Shown: positions 53,089 to 64,000, counted from the stretch's first letter. The stretch is 64,000 bases of DNA from Sphaerulina vaccinii (GCA_022570795.1 JAKUDP010000004.1:868001-932000), one strand, 5' to 3'. Translations and numbers: made by a program. The notes: a model not told the origin generated them from the sequence alone.

Positions 53089-54834
53089 TCATTCCCTTTT
53101 CTTCTCCTCCTCAGCCTCTCTCTCAAGTTCTTCCACAATACCCTCCTCATGCAAACTCTTCGCCTCTTTCTTCCCGGCCCTATCAACCCACCCTTCACCT
53201 GTGAACATCCCCAACGTCTTCCTGATCACCGCACCCTGTACAGCGCTCGGCTGCGCTTCATAAACGTAGTTGATAGCTGCCAAACTAGCGACAAAAAGTA
53301 ACACATCGCCGTTCTTAACACCTGTCCACCAACCTCTCTTCTTGCCAACCTTATAGAACGAGTCGAGGGATAGCCGGAAACTATACAAGAAATTATCTCG
53401 TTCGCGGTTCTTCGCAACGTACGCCCATAGACCGCCCATGAAGCCACCAAGGAACCAACGTTGTGTCGGTAGAAGGCTGTGAGGGAGTGTATTATTGAAT
53501 AGACAGATGGAGCCCCAGGACGTTCCTATCGCGCCGGTGATGAAGAGGGACATCTTGATGATGCGTTGCGATATCCTGTTCAGAACTGGACTAGGATTCT
53601 TGAGAAGCGCCTTATATGCCAACAGCGCGAAAGCTCCATATATGGCTGTGAAGAACTTCAACACAGGCGGAAAAGCTGCAATCCAGTACTTGAGGTATGT
53701 TCTCGCGCAACTGGGATCTTTCGGATGGAGGAATGCGCAGGAGGTGTGTTTCGTTCCAGGATGTGCTGGGGCACTTATAGGTGATAAACGCTGAATAGCG
53801 ACTCCACCGGGTAATGTTTGAGAATTGTTGGGGAAGAGTATCGGACTGACGAATTTCGGCCATTTGAGCTTGCTAATCTCTGCCAAACCGTCTACGATGT
53901 CGAATGTCCCTGGCCAGCTCCTTCCAATTGGGTAGTCTTTCGGTCGTAGTTGAATGTATTCTGGACTTCTCTTGAGAATGAAAGCTCCCATGCTATCGGG
54001 GAAACATTCGCGATCAAAGACGAAGGCGTGGAGGAGTTGTCCGCAGGCGACAGGCATGATTAGCCAGCTGCCAAACCACCAAGGGCGATCTTTTCCTTTA
54101 CCCCAGACCAGACCATTGCTCGAGGCGTGGTTGTATCCATATTCCAGGCTCCGCGAGAAGATGTATATTGCTATCGTTACTCGTAGCTGCTCTGCAGGTG
54201 TGGCTCCTAAGCAGAATCCTGCCAGCGAAGACCCGATAGCTGGTGTATACTTCGAGGTCAGAATCTTTGATATCCTCGGATTCCTCGTTCTAAAAGGCTC
54301 CGCGTTATCGCGCTTCAGCTCCGCGCTGAGTCGTTGGAAGAAGCGATGTAGGATGCGATGAAAGAACAACATCGCCGAGAACGAGAGTGCTATTCTCGTG
54401 TTCTTGTACTTTGGCGCAGGTTTCGCTGTAGGTGAGACTGTTCCTCTCCTCTGCTGTATCTTCGCAAGGAGCCAGTCCATGCTCTTCAATGCGGTGAACA
54501 GTGCAAAGTACACGCGCAATGCAGCGCGCACTGAGGCGACATTGTAGTCATCGCCCTCGCTGCTGCTTTTCATGATTTTCTCATATCGCGTCGGATTCGG
54601 CGTTCGTTTCTGGACTCGTTGCGGTGCCCGTGAGATGAGGTAGTTGTGTAGAAGTTCGTATTCTCGTGGAGATAAGGTGTATCGTAGAGCTGTCCGTGTG
54701 ATGGGATCGATCGGTCTTTTGCTGAGACTCGCAGACGATCCCGACGATTTGGCGGAAGAAGAAGAAGCTGAGGACGACATCCTCCTTCTGATCTCCCTCA
54801 ATGTCTTCTTCGTCGCCGCATTGATGAGAGGCAC
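53089..54834 (-). CDS. TMEM135-like integral membrane protein
   Basis: A single exon of 581 residues. The Ser-rich basic N terminus (KKTLREIRRRMSSSASSSSAK) is cytosolic. Several hydrophobic segments follow, including FSAMLFFHRILHRFF, PAIGSSLAGFCLGATPAEQL, SWLIMPVACGQLLHAFVFD, FTAIYGAFALLAYKALL, IIKMSLFITGAIGTSWGSI and RWFLGGFMGGLWAYVAK. The fungal TMEM135-type landmark is SPEYIQLRPKDYPIGRSWPG. TMEM135 relatives act at peroxisomes and mitochondria in lipid handling; the fungal function is unknown. The C terminus is a charged Glu/Lys helix. Assignment to the TMEM135 N-terminal-domain group is moderately sure. Confidence 0.65.
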   Translation of the reverse strand: MPLINAATKKTLREIRRRMSSSASSSSAKSSGSSASLSKRPIDPITRTALRYTLSPREYELLHNYLISRAPQRVQKRTPNPTRYEKIMKSSSEGDDYNVASVRAALRVYFALFTALKSMDWLLAKIQQRRGTVSPTAKPAPKYKNTRIALSFSAMLFFHRILHRFFQRLSAELKRDNAEPFRTRNPRISKILTSKYTPAIGSSLAGFCLGATPAEQLRVTIAIYIFSRSLEYGYNHASSNGLVWGKGKDRPWWFGSWLIMPVACGQLLHAFVFDRECFPDSMGAFILKRSPEYIQLRPKDYPIGRSWPGTFDIVDGLAEISKLKWPKFVSPILFPNNSQTLPGGVAIQRLSPISAPAHPGTKHTSCAFLHPKDPSCARTYLKYWIAAFPPVLKFFTAIYGAFALLAYKALLKNPSPVLNRISQRIIKMSLFITGAIGTSWGSICLFNNTLPHSLLPTQRWFLGGFMGGLWAYVAKNRERDNFLYSFRLSLDSFYKVGKKRGWWTGVKNGDVLLFVASLAAINYVYEAQPSAVQGAVIRKTLGMFTGEGWVDRAGKKEAKSLHEEGIVEELEREAEEEKKRE

Positions 54835-55572
54835 GGAACTCGATTGAAAGCCACAGACTGCTGAGCGATGATGATGTGCATGTGTACTGTAGGTGGACTC
54901 GAAGGCTGGGGTAGTTCTAGAGTTCGAGAGGCACCTGGAGAAGCGTGCCTCGGACGTTTCATATGATCAACAACAACAACATCATCACACTCGACAACCG
55001 TCGACGATACAACGCCGTGTAAACATATCCAACTGGCAACGCGAGCCATTCTTCTTTACTGTAGCACACCGGAAAGATACAGAGAAGTCTTTCTCTTATC
55101 AGTCCATATCGTTCCGACACCCTCGCAACAACAACCACAGTCTTTGCGGGGACGACAGCGATCAAGGCTCAAAAATCAGCATGGTCATGAAGAGCTTCTG
55201 CTGCTCTTCTCCGCAGCCTGACGGTGATGTAGCGCGTACGAAGAATTCGCGCCTGCAATTCAAGAAATGTTGCGCGTCTTGCGGAAGGCTGCAGCACTGC
55301 ACGTCGACCACGTTGTGACACCGAGCTCGACTGACACCTCCAGCGAACGCACGACGGCGGCGAGAGCGGTTTGTAGACAGGATTTCATAGCGGTTCAACT
55401 TAGGTCGGCACTTCACAGACGCCCAATTCGACTCTTCAAACATTAACTCGGGATGCGGTGGGGGAATAGGTGGGAAGCACACAGGGCTCGCGACGAGCAG
55501 CGAAATATGACCAACTCCCACCCAGTTTCGTCTTCTTCTCGCACCTACACCACGATCTGACCAACTATCATC
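54835..55572. other. Divergent intergenic region
   Basis: 738 bases between the TMEM135-like and DUF6604 genes. Short frames only; a caacaacaacatcatcac triplet-rich stretch lies near 54970. Confidence 0.4.
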
Positions 55573-58380
55573 ATGTCGGGCGACATGCTGACTGACCTAT
55601 ACAAGTTCGTAAGAGCATATGCACCGAATGAATTTAGCTAACAGTGGTTGACAGGCGATACAAGTCCGGCACAAACTACTGCGTGAACTGGCTCGCCAAT
55701 GCTGCTCGCCACCAATGCTCTGCTTGGGGCCATCGATCTTCTCACAGCAAGAACGCCCATAGTAACCGCGTCTTCAACAAGACCCAGGATCTCACGCCTG
55801 AATCGAAGGTCAAGCTTTCTGCAAAAGCACTGGTCGAATTGTCAAATCTGCTCGTCACCAAAGCGAACTCTAAAAGTCTGCCACCGCCTGGCATCAAAGA
55901 TGCTATTATAGTCCTCGAGGATGTGATCAATGGCCGTACCGAGTGCTCGGCGTGGTATCGCGCAGAGGACGAGGACGATGTCGAATCCGTCCAGAGCGGC
56001 GAAAGCCACAGACACTTCGTCGAAAAGCTACTCGAAGTGCTTGCAAATCTCAAGACGGTGGTCCGCAAAAGCAAACCGATCCGGCAAGCAGCGAAAGTCA
56101 GCAGCATCGTAAAGCAGAGGCTCGCCAACATCTACCAGCTTCTCGAAATGCAAGTCACCGAACTGCATGAGGATATCGAGACCCCACCTTCTCGTGCAAA
56201 GAAGCCAGATATCACTTTGCCCCTGGCAGACTTCGAATTGGACAGCAATGCCGATCGCGAAAAGGCTTTTGCATTGTGGTGCTACTTCAAAGAGTGCCAT
56301 AGTATTCGAGCTTTCATGCGGGACACTTGGCAGAAGTACAGCGACAGGACTATTTCTGTCGGCACTGTGTGCCAAGTCAATGAATGTGCTACATGGCTCC
56401 TAGTGCACGCGTCAGAAGAGTTCACCACGGCGTTTCCTGGCTCTCAGACTATCATCGGATTGCAGACTACCTCGAGCTTTGTGCCACATCCTGCGGAAGC
56501 ACTCTGAAAGCATTCGCATGCAACGTCGCTGGGCTGGCGAGAGTGGTATTTGCGATGACACTGCGACGACTCCTGACCTGATCTGCGCCCAAGCATTTAT
56601 TGGATTACAACTTCTGCGAGAGGCCACCAAGTCGTGGTCAGATCCGACACTGGATCTGGGCTTTTACCAGCACTTGAGAAATGTTCATTTCGTGTTCGAA
56701 TCAATCGATTTGACATACCATGAGCTCTGTTCGCTTGCTAAAGAGGAGGGCCGCATGGAGGCACTAGGTAACGGAGACGCCTTCACTAACGTCCTGACAG
56801 ATCATATCTGCACTGGTGCTTGGGAGATACCTCTAGCGCTGGTCATGATAACTCAGCTGCAGCTCGACATGGTCAATGTCATTGGTACTGAGGACTTGTT
56901 AAGTGGCTCAACGACTTATGGCGAGCTACACAACTTTGTGAGATACTTCAAGGCCACCACTGACCCATTCGAGGAACGATTCGCAAAGGTGCCGCACTTC
57001 TCTCAACTTCCCGATTCACCTCTGAGCACACCACTGAGAGACCACGTGGCCTGGTGCATCAAAACGGGCTTGGAGACACCTCCCAAAGGCGTCGCTGGTG
57101 AGGGCTGGTCTCATTGTGGCACGCTGTCAATGTCTCCGATGCTGCGGCTATTCCCTGCCCTCTCATCTCACGCCCACTGGTACCTCGAGCAGTCTATGCA
57201 TGAAGACGGGATTGCATGCTGCAACATGGACACGGCCATGCTAGCAGTCATGCACTTGTATAAGGCTTGTCGAAAGTCGGGTTTATTGAAGAAGGACTTC
57301 CCAGACCTGAAATTCGCTATAGCCCTTCAGGGCGAGAAGACTGTTGGGCTAGTCGATGCGGGTGTGAACGCACGGCCTATGCTTCACGCTGCAAAGTACT
57401 TTGGTATGGCGCTGGGCATCGAACCCAAGGAATACCTCTCGAGAGCACGAGCACAAAAGGCCGGGGAGCAGGGCTCTAAAGTCAAGCTTCCGCCATTGAG
57501 GACGATCCTGAAGCGCATGCGCAAGCTGAAAGTAACGTCAGGCCTCGTAGCTGCACAAGGACGGTGTGCTGATGTCAACCGGAAGCTACAGTTCTCGACC
57601 TTCGGTGTCATGCGTACTGCCATGTACAGCTTCGCACAAGAGTCCGTATCAGTGCCTGGATCGAAGGTCGACGAGGATATACGGCAGCATTGGCTAGCAT
57701 CACACAAGCTTTCTCCGATTGAGGCACTCACGGTCGTAAGATCTACACTGAGCGACGAGAACCTTGGTATCCATTTCAGCTATCATGATCTGCTGTTGTG
57801 TTGCTACGACATCATAGCGCACATCAAACAAGAGCTCAACCGCACGACATACAGTGGCATGCTGTCCACCAAAACTGCAAATGAGCGTGAACTCCTGCCT
57901 CACGAATTGATAAACCGCGTTCTTTGGCATGCAGCTGAAGCTGAAGAACGTCAATACCACTCGCCTCTGCTGGCACTCTGCGCTTCCATCTTCGAAGAGG
58001 TGATCGCGCATACGAAGACAGGCGGTGAACGACGATGGAGGGCTGAGAAATGGGCACAAGGAGTCCTATCATACGATCGTCATCAGGACTGGATCGCATA
58101 TCAGAAGGCGACGAATCCAGATTTTGGGACGACTGCAGCGCACGAGGGACTGTCGGTCGACTTGGTGGGCTCGAAACTCGAGCTGAAATCGCCAATGCTC
58201 ACGTACGAGGAAATGGAGGCTCGCAGAGCAATGATGCAGAAGACCTATACATATGGAATCGATGCAGTCATTGAGGAGAGGGCATCGTGTGGAGTGCCGT
58301 CAGAGGTCATTGAAGAGACCATAGAGGATTTCGGTGCTTGGTGCGTCAAGGAAGGACGGGTCCGCGAGCCGCTCAGATGA
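55573..58380 (+). pseudogene. DUF6604-type fungal protein with frame disruption in its middle
   Basis: Exon 1 is 55573-55604 (MSGDMLTDLYK). A 50-nt intron with a gttcgt donor joins it to exon 2, giving LYKRYKSGTNYCVNWLANAA, the N-terminal signature of fungal DUF6604 proteins. The first frame runs to a stop at 56505-56507. A second frame, open from 56404 to 58380, carries about 620 residues that continue the protein (QAFIGLQLLREATKSW, HLRNVHFVFESIDLTYHELC, AHWYLEQSMHEDGIACCNM, LLPHELINRVLWHAAEAEE). Between them, the third frame reads SDYHRIADYLELCATSCG, which looks like the missing link. Continuity therefore needs two small shifts, near 56438 and 56502. No acceptable intron bridges the break. 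The function of the family is unknown; it is large and helical. Confidence 0.6.
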
Positions 58381-58754
58381 GACATATCGCGACAACAAGC
58401 ACAGTATTTGCTTGGGCAACAGCGCTGGAGACCAGAGCACAGCATAGTCGTGGAAGAGATTTCACTCCGCACCGTCGTTAGAATGCTCTTCCACACCGCC
58501 AGCATTTGTATGCAATACGTTCTGTTCTCCTCTCGCCAATGATCACTGCTGATGACGATCATGTCGGAAAAGACGAAGGAGGTCTTCCCAGGGCGCGTCT
58601 TTGTAAGCTTCGCCTACACCTTTCTACCGGACAAAAGAACTGCCACTTAGAATTCAGCACGCTCGAGATATGACCTTTGTCACTTTATAAAACCTTGTCC
58701 GTCCAGTAGTCTCTAGACGGTTCCTCGCATCGACCAGACCCCACTTTCCTCACC
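58381..58754. other. Intergenic, DUF6604 gene to HAD gene
   Basis: 374 bases with nothing recognised beyond the promoter of the HAD gene. Confidence 0.4.
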
Positions 58755-59414
58755 ATGTCGCAACCACCAAAAGCAATAATCTTCGACCTCCTAACAGCCC
58801 TCCTAGACAGCTGGAAAGTCTGGGATGCTTCAATCCCAGCCTCAGAGCAATCCATCGCAAATGGCCAGACCTGGCGAAAAGAATACCTCAATCTGACTTA
58901 TGGCTGTGGAGCATACAGACCTTACGAAGACCTCGTCGCTCAATCAGCACAAAACGTCGGCCTATCATCTCGTTACTCAGAAATCTTGCTCAACAACTTT
59001 GACGATATCAAACCATGGCCAGAAGTACCCGACGTTCTGGCCAACCTCAGAGCAAAAGGCATACGCATGGGTGTGGTAACCAATTCTTCAGATGAGCTTG
59101 GTTCACGCGCTGTACGCAATTGTGAGATGGCGGTGCAGCAGGGAGACTTCAAATTCGATGCTGTGGTGACAGCAGAGGAGAGTGGGTTCTATAAGCCGCA
59201 CCAAAAGCCTTATCTTGATGTGCTAGAGAAGCTGAATATCTCTGCGAAGGATGCTTTGTTCGTGGCGGGTAGCTCTGCTGATATTCCTGGAGCGAGTGGA
59301 GTTGGCATGCGGGTTTGTTGGAATAATCATGTTGGACTTGAGAGGAAGAATGATGTTTTGCCTTGGAGAGAAGGGAAGGACTTAATTGAAGCGCTGGGAG
59401 ATGTTGTTCAGTAA
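58755..59414 (+). CDS. HAD-superfamily protein, haloacid-dehalogenase (type II) like
   Basis: A single exon of 219 residues. Motif I, KAIIFDLLTALLDSW, has the nucleophilic Asp but no Asp at +2. The cap includes WRKEYLNLTYGCGAYRPYED. Motif II is MGVVTNSSDELG, the Lys is in SGFYKPHQKPYLDVL, and motif IV is FVAGSSADIPGASGVGM followed by VCWNNHVGL. The SSADIPGA form and the 'W.N..G' segment match fungal type II haloacid dehalogenase-like proteins rather than phosphatases. The likely reaction class is hydrolysis of a C-halogen or related bond; the true substrate is unknown. It is tandem with the DUF6604 gene and convergent with the CAX gene. Confidence 0.8.
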   Translation: MSQPPKAIIFDLLTALLDSWKVWDASIPASEQSIANGQTWRKEYLNLTYGCGAYRPYEDLVAQSAQNVGLSSRYSEILLNNFDDIKPWPEVPDVLANLRAKGIRMGVVTNSSDELGSRAVRNCEMAVQQGDFKFDAVVTAEESGFYKPHQKPYLDVLEKLNISAKDALFVAGSSADIPGASGVGMRVCWNNHVGLERKNDVLPWREGKDLIEALGDVVQ

Positions 59415-59645
59415 AGTACGATATGATCATCTGTTACTACCTCAGCTGTGAAGACTGTGGAACAGTAACAACGATGATCACACATATAGCCTATGTACGA
59501 CAGCTTGCGCAGTCTATATTCTGACTATGTGCCATACCATCGTTCTGCGACACCCACTTGAGTGCGAGACCCCAACTCCGTGATGATCTTGCCTGTCATC
59601 ATATCATTCTCGTGCACCTTCTTACACCCCATGCATATGCGCTGC

Positions 59646-62238
59646 TTAAGCACTACCAGTGCCTGCACCACCCCCAATGTTACTTTGACTGGCTGTGGCT
59701 GGGTAGAAGAACGATGCCACAGCGATAATGACATAAGCCGCAATCAACAGGCTGCCTTCCAAGTAGTTGCTTCGACCGTCGAGTACCAGGAAGTTGACCA
59801 CAAACACGGTGACGAAGAGACTGACAGTCTCAAAGATGTTAAAGTAGAGACTCATCTCCGTATTGAGGATCCAACCGAGTAGGACGACGATAGGTGTCAC
59901 GAAGAGGGCAATCTGGATGGAGCTCCCGACAGCGATACCAATAGCGAGGTCCATCTTGTTCTTGGCAGCCACAGTGACAGCAGTGACGTGCTCAGCTGCG
60001 TTTCCGACGATTGGCAGGATGATGAGACCGATGAAAGCTTCGCTGACCGACGAGTTGCTGATCATGGCTGGGATGGCATCGACCATGAACTCGGCACAGA
60101 TGGCAACAAGCGCTGTAGAACCAAGAAGAAGAACGACAGCGGCAGTTCGCGACATGACGGGTTCGCCTTGTTCGTCCTCCGCATCAGCAGCCGAGGGCAC
60201 ACCAGAGAGTTCTGTTGGAGTCTTGCGCACTGTGGCCATATATGGCGGTAGTGGACGATTGACATTGTTGGATTGTGCGGGCGTAACCTGGCGGTTGAGC
60301 CGATCTGGCAGAGAGTTTGTGCGTCGAAGACCACCACGCTCAGCAGAGACTGACCTAGCTGGGCGTGGAGACGCGCCGGTCGATGGCACTGGCTGCTGGT
60401 TGGAGAAGACGGTGGTGGACATGTAGCTCGACAACGCTGGTCGAATGGCGGGAACGCGGAAGTTAAACGGTAACTTGCTCGGCGATGCGTTTTGAGCCTG
60501 GATCTCCTGCGTCTGCACGTCCTCGGAAAAGGCGACCTTGGGACCATCGGTTTGTGCAAATGGAGCTCCATTTGCCTCAGCTGCAGCTCGATCTGCAGCA
60601 TCTTCTTGCTTCTGTCGACGCTTTCTCTCCTTCTCGCGCTTCTTCGCTTTCCTCGTCTTGTGATGACGCTTGGGAGGTTCCGGCGACTTGGACGTCTCAT
60701 TGCTATTGTGACGCTCAGCCCAATCGAATGTCCGAGTGCGGCCATCCTCGTTATCGCCTTCATCACCGCTAGCGATGGCAGCGAGTGTTGAGCCACGTCG
60801 TGAAACAGGACGGCTGGGGTCTTTGAAGTAATCGGCATTTGGCTTCTCTGTCGACGGCGAGCTGATTACTGATGGCAAGTTCGAGTTGGTCGCAGTTGTG
60901 CTTGTGCTGGCACTTGACTTTCTGCGCTTCTTATGCTTGAACATGCGCTTGACACGCTTGGAAGTGGTCGCCACGGACCCAGATGCGTCTGAATCTGAGT
61001 CGGAAGAACTGGAAGAGCTGGAGCTGTCCGATGATGAGGAGGAGTTCATCAGGTCGTGAAGAACACCAGGATGAGACTCCTCGTCAACGATGTGCTGCGG
61101 CGTACTCTCGTACATGTAGGCATGCGACTTGAGCTGAAACACCAGGTAAAGGACATAGATCAGAAGCAGGATCACACTGACACCGCGGCTGACTTTGATA
61201 ACGGCGACATCTGCGTCATCACTGTGCTCCTCGTTGTAGGCAGCGTGGAAAGCCGTCTGTAGATGTGTTAGCACTCGTTTCACAGGACGCATTCATGGAA
61301 CTTACAGGAAGCAGTAGACTGATCACACTCAAGCTCAACAAGCATGCGCTCATCTGCGTCACTGTGCTGTTGTAGACCTGCTCTCTAAAACGAAGTCCAC
61401 CGAACAGGAATGCCATTCCGAGGATGAGAAGCAGATTCGCCAGAATAGAGCCCAGCAAGGAGGCTTGCACGATTCGAATCTCGTTCTTCACGAGAGCAAT
61501 AATGAAGATGATCAGCTCAACTGCATTGCCGAAGGAGACATTGAGCAGTGCACCGAGTGTGTCGCCGAGTCTGCTGGCCACGCTCTCAGTGGCATGAGCA
61601 AGCATACCAGCAAGTGGTACAATGGCCACAGCATTGATAGCGAAGATCACTGCTGGCTGAAGCCCGGCCGCCTCTGCTGCGATACCTGCCGGCACAGCGA
61701 CAAGCAAGACATTGATCCAGCTGTGGCACACGGCATCCTTGAGATGCCCGACAAAGCGCTTGCTGCCAGCCTTCATACGTGCTATAGTCATAGGGTTCTT
61801 TTTCTTCTTGCCATTTTGAGCGTCTGTTATGGTGGGATCTCCAGTGCTCGCAGCTTCGGACTTGACGGGTGGTGGTGCTGCGGGAGGTGTAGACTGGGAT
61901 ATCGCGTCGGCTTCGTCGTTGTGCGCGGCTTTCTCAGCGTGACCGCCATATCCTCCCAATCCTCCTCCATCATCCCTGGCCCCATCCACACGGTGGAGAG
62001 GTTTGGCGTGCACATATTTGTCGTCGTCGGTCGGAGGCTGTGACAAGGCACCTCCGCCCACTCGTGAATTGCTTAACCCGCCAGCTTCGTTGTTCTTGGT
62101 GCCCTTGGCTGTATTGGCGTCGTTGTTGATGACCGCGCTACCACTGCTGTCGATTCGCGAAAGGTTCCGTTCCGAGGCTGTTCGTCTGGCCTCGACTCGG
62201 TATCGATCTTTGATGAGAGTTAGCAGCGGGTTTCCCAT
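59646..62238 (-). CDS. CAX-family cation/proton exchanger with long central loop (vacuolar Ca2+/H+ type)
   Basis: Two exons (62238-61306 and 61256-59646; intron 49-50 nt with a gctaac branch) give about 847 residues. The long N terminus (about 1-170) is hydrophilic. Eleven membrane helices can be placed. The two CAX repeats carry GNAVELIIFIIALVKNEIRI with SLLGSILANLLLILG, and GNAAEHVTAVTVAAKNKMDL with GIAVGSSIQIALFVTP; each has the conserved acidic residue in GNA.E. Between helices 6 and 7 lies a loop of about 340 residues with Ser runs (SSSSSDSSSSSSSSDSDS), basic clusters (KRMFKHKKRRK, KAKKREKERKRRQKQ) and many SP/TP sites. Yeast Vcx1 (411 residues) lacks such a loop. It probably moves Ca2+ or Mn2+ into the vacuole in exchange for H+, with the loop as a regulatory domain (inference). 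Confidence 0.88.
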
Positions 62239-63432
62239 TCGCGTGTGCGGCCTCAGTCAGTGAACTGAAGGTGTGTTGAGGAGAGAAAGGAAGGAGAGTT
62301 TGCCAGGCACGCGAAGGACTACCATGGCAGGAGGCAACCAAGCATTGCGAGACACAGCCACACAAAGGCGGTGGATCCTTGCGCGCCGCTGACCGGCTTG
62401 GTGTCGGCGATAAGATAGTGAGGCGAGACATACGCATTGATTTCTTTGTGACTGAGTCCTGTGGTCCTTTCGACACGGTGCTGGACGTGTCTAGAATCGG
62501 TATGAAGCTCAGTATGTATGGGAGCTGTGGAGGCACTGGATGAGCGCGTTGTTTGTACTTTGTATCAATGAAAGGGAATGCACGCCGGGTCTTGGAAGTG
62601 AAATCTGGCCACGACGCCACAGTGACCCACTTTACTCGTCCACTTCGTCACTCCGCGGTACGCAACTATGCATGACTTTGACTACGATAACCTTGCTATA
62701 TCCTGGCTATGAGGCGGTCAAGTCTTGACACCACGAACTGTTCGTCACCTCAGGCAAATGGCGACGCGACACTTGGCATCTCTTCAGCAACATGACCACT
62801 GCCGTCATTGATGAGCACAATCGGCCGGCACCCGGGTGGCATCTCGCAGGACCTTGTGTTGATCTCTCCCCGCGATGCGGTAGTGGAACCTCTACTCACT
62901 AGAGCCATATAGTGCCAGAGGTATATGAGGGGGAAGTGGCAGTACAAAAGCATACCATGATCAGTCAAGCACACGACAAGCTTCCTGCTTCGGCCGAGGA
63001 AGCTTTTGGCACCTGCAGGTAATTCTTGGTGTTGGTAGCTTGGTACAGCTCGTTCTCTAACAATGGTTGATCACGGCTTGCACTTCTCCGGGACCAAGAA
63101 GTCCGTGGTGAATTTCGTTGGATATATGCTACACTGATAATACATTAATGTTCATTCCATGACCATGCGGTAGACAGAAACACCTTAGATCAATCGAGGA
63201 TCTGCATGCCTTTGACATCCTCCACCCACAGCCTCGCCTATCTGCAGTTGTAGGATTCTATGGCGCCCCAGCATTGTAAGGCTGGACATCATGAAAAATG
63301 ATTCTGTAGAAAACCACAACCACAACCAATTCGTCTGGGCAGATGTTGAGTCGCCGTGGTAATTGTTTCGTGACATCGTGATGAACATAATATGTTTCTT
63401 CTTCGCTTCTCACGCTATGATTGGGCAGCGTA
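62239..63432. other. Intergenic region upstream of the CAX gene
   Basis: About 1.2 kb between the start of the CAX gene and the 3' end of the gene at the right edge, both on the minus strand. No supported ORF. Confidence 0.45.
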
Positions 63433-64000
63433 CTATACCAGCCCATCGCCACTGTGTATAGCAGCACCAGCTTTACCAGGTTCGTGATAGAGATGAGTGA
63501 AAGTGCCGTACGTGTTGTCATTGTCATCGTCAACAAGCCAATCCAGGTCTTCCGTCTCTGGTGGAAGTGTCGACATCAGTCCTTGACCTGGCCGGGGGTA
63601 GTTCTCCGGATGTACGTCTGAGGTGTATCCAGCATCATCTGGCGTCGGGACATTCCCGTTCTGTCGTGGAGGAACGGAAGTACTATTGGCTCTGCTTGGT
63701 ACAGTACTAGCCTGTCTGTTGAGTCCTGCAGGTTCCTTGCCCTTGCCTTCGAGAGGAGGCTGAGATGGTGGCATGTTACCATCACCGTTCACACCCGCTA
63801 GCAGTTCATCCCTGAACGTCGAGCTGAAGACTGGTAGATCTGGTCTGAAAGTCGTCGCCTTGACCAGAAGCGTCACCAGCATTCCTTGAGGTAGACTTGA
63901 GAAGTACTTCCGCCGTTGATCTTCACTCGCGCCTTGCACGCTACAAAAGCTCTTGACTTCGACGACGGGTACAGGGACGAATCTAGCTGCAGCGCATGGC
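63433..64000 (-). CDS. C-terminal part of an unidentified protein (5' beyond the right edge)
   Basis: The frame is open from the window edge to a stop at 63433-63435, giving about 188 residues. It reads RFVPVPVVEVKSFCSVQGAS, then RRKYFSSLPQGMLVTLLVKATTF and PDLPVFSS. It continues into a Pro/Gly/Asn-rich disordered tail with PSQPPLEGKGKEP and a short acidic LPPETEDLDWLVDDDNDNTY near the end. The helical 'RRKYFSSLPQGMLVTLLVKA' segment looks conserved, but I do not recognise the family. No start codon is expected within the window. Confidence 0.5.
   Translation of the reverse strand, partial: PCAAARFVPVPVVEVKSFCSVQGASEDQRRKYFSSLPQGMLVTLLVKATTFRPDLPVFSSTFRDELLAGVNGDGNMPPSQPPLEGKGKEPAGLNRQASTVPSRANSTSVPPRQNGNVPTPDDAGYTSDVHPENYPRPGQGLMSTLPPETEDLDWLVDDDNDNTYGTFTHLYHEPGKAGAAIHSGDGLV

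Noticed and set aside
55644..56507. Treating the N-terminal DUF6604 frame as a complete 287-residue gene
   Set aside because: The adjacent frame continues with conserved-looking sequence for 620 residues, and no start or promoter-like gap separates them.
60062..60838. 258-codon frame on the same strand as the CAX gene
   Set aside because: It is an out-of-frame shadow of the long basic/Ser-rich loop of the exchanger.
1..64000. tRNA, rRNA and CRISPR features
   Set aside because: By eye I found no tRNA with matching A and B boxes, no rRNA-like stretch and no regularly spaced repeats. A tRNAscan run would be decisive for tRNAs.

Overview
This window is nuclear DNA from a filamentous ascomycete, most likely a dothideomycete (Mycosphaerellales-like). 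The evidence is many short spliceosomal introns (about 45-70 nt, GT-AG, with CTAAC/CTGAC-like branch sites), no operons, fungal-only families (CON7, HsbA, DUF6604, fungal F-box proteins) and typical fungal housekeeping genes (DBP2, RPS16, YKT6, IES6, TFC6, THI20, PER1). The species assignment is inference; no rRNA or marker gene is present.

Layout. 0-12.4 kb: the 3' part of a BTB-domain gene with an apparent J-domain tail upstream, an HVA1-type TUDOR protein, the RNA helicase DBP2 with an unusually long internal intron, a DHA1 drug-type MFS transporter and an acyl-CoA oxidase-like gene. 12.4-19.2 kb is gene-poor. It holds a short non-autonomous DNA transposon with intact 28-nt inverted termini and an exact 8-bp target duplication, then the long leader of CON7. 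20.7-23.6 kb is a second gene-poor stretch.

23.6-36 kb is a dense housekeeping block: MAPEG protein, NSE1, RPS16, an RCC1-repeat protein, RAD9, an LRR protein, THI20, YKT6 and IES6. They are mostly arranged as divergent pairs sharing 210-375 bp promoters or as close convergent pairs. NSE1 (SMC5/6), RAD9 (9-1-1 clamp) and IES6 (INO80) all serve genome maintenance, although nothing in the sequence shows coordinated control.

36.4-39.2 kb holds three related F-box-type genes in tandem. One is interrupted by an in-frame stop, and a fourth relative lies at 51 kb. A 15-bp minisatellite lies at 39.7 kb. 40.6-50.8 kb holds an orphan coiled-coil protein, a HAD hydrolase, a conserved nuclear protein, a secreted HsbA cell-wall protein, TFC6 and PER1. 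51-64 kb holds the F-box relative, a TMEM135-like membrane protein, a DUF6604 protein whose frame is broken in its middle, a haloacid-dehalogenase-type HAD protein, a CAX-type cation/proton exchanger with a very long cytosolic loop, and the 3' end of an unidentified gene running off the right edge.

I did not find a defence system, CRISPR array, biosynthetic cluster, tRNA or rRNA. The strongest non-gene signal is the transposon at 13.2-13.8 kb. The most interesting gene-level signals are the DBP2 intron, the broken DUF6604 gene and the F-box family with a nonsense codon.
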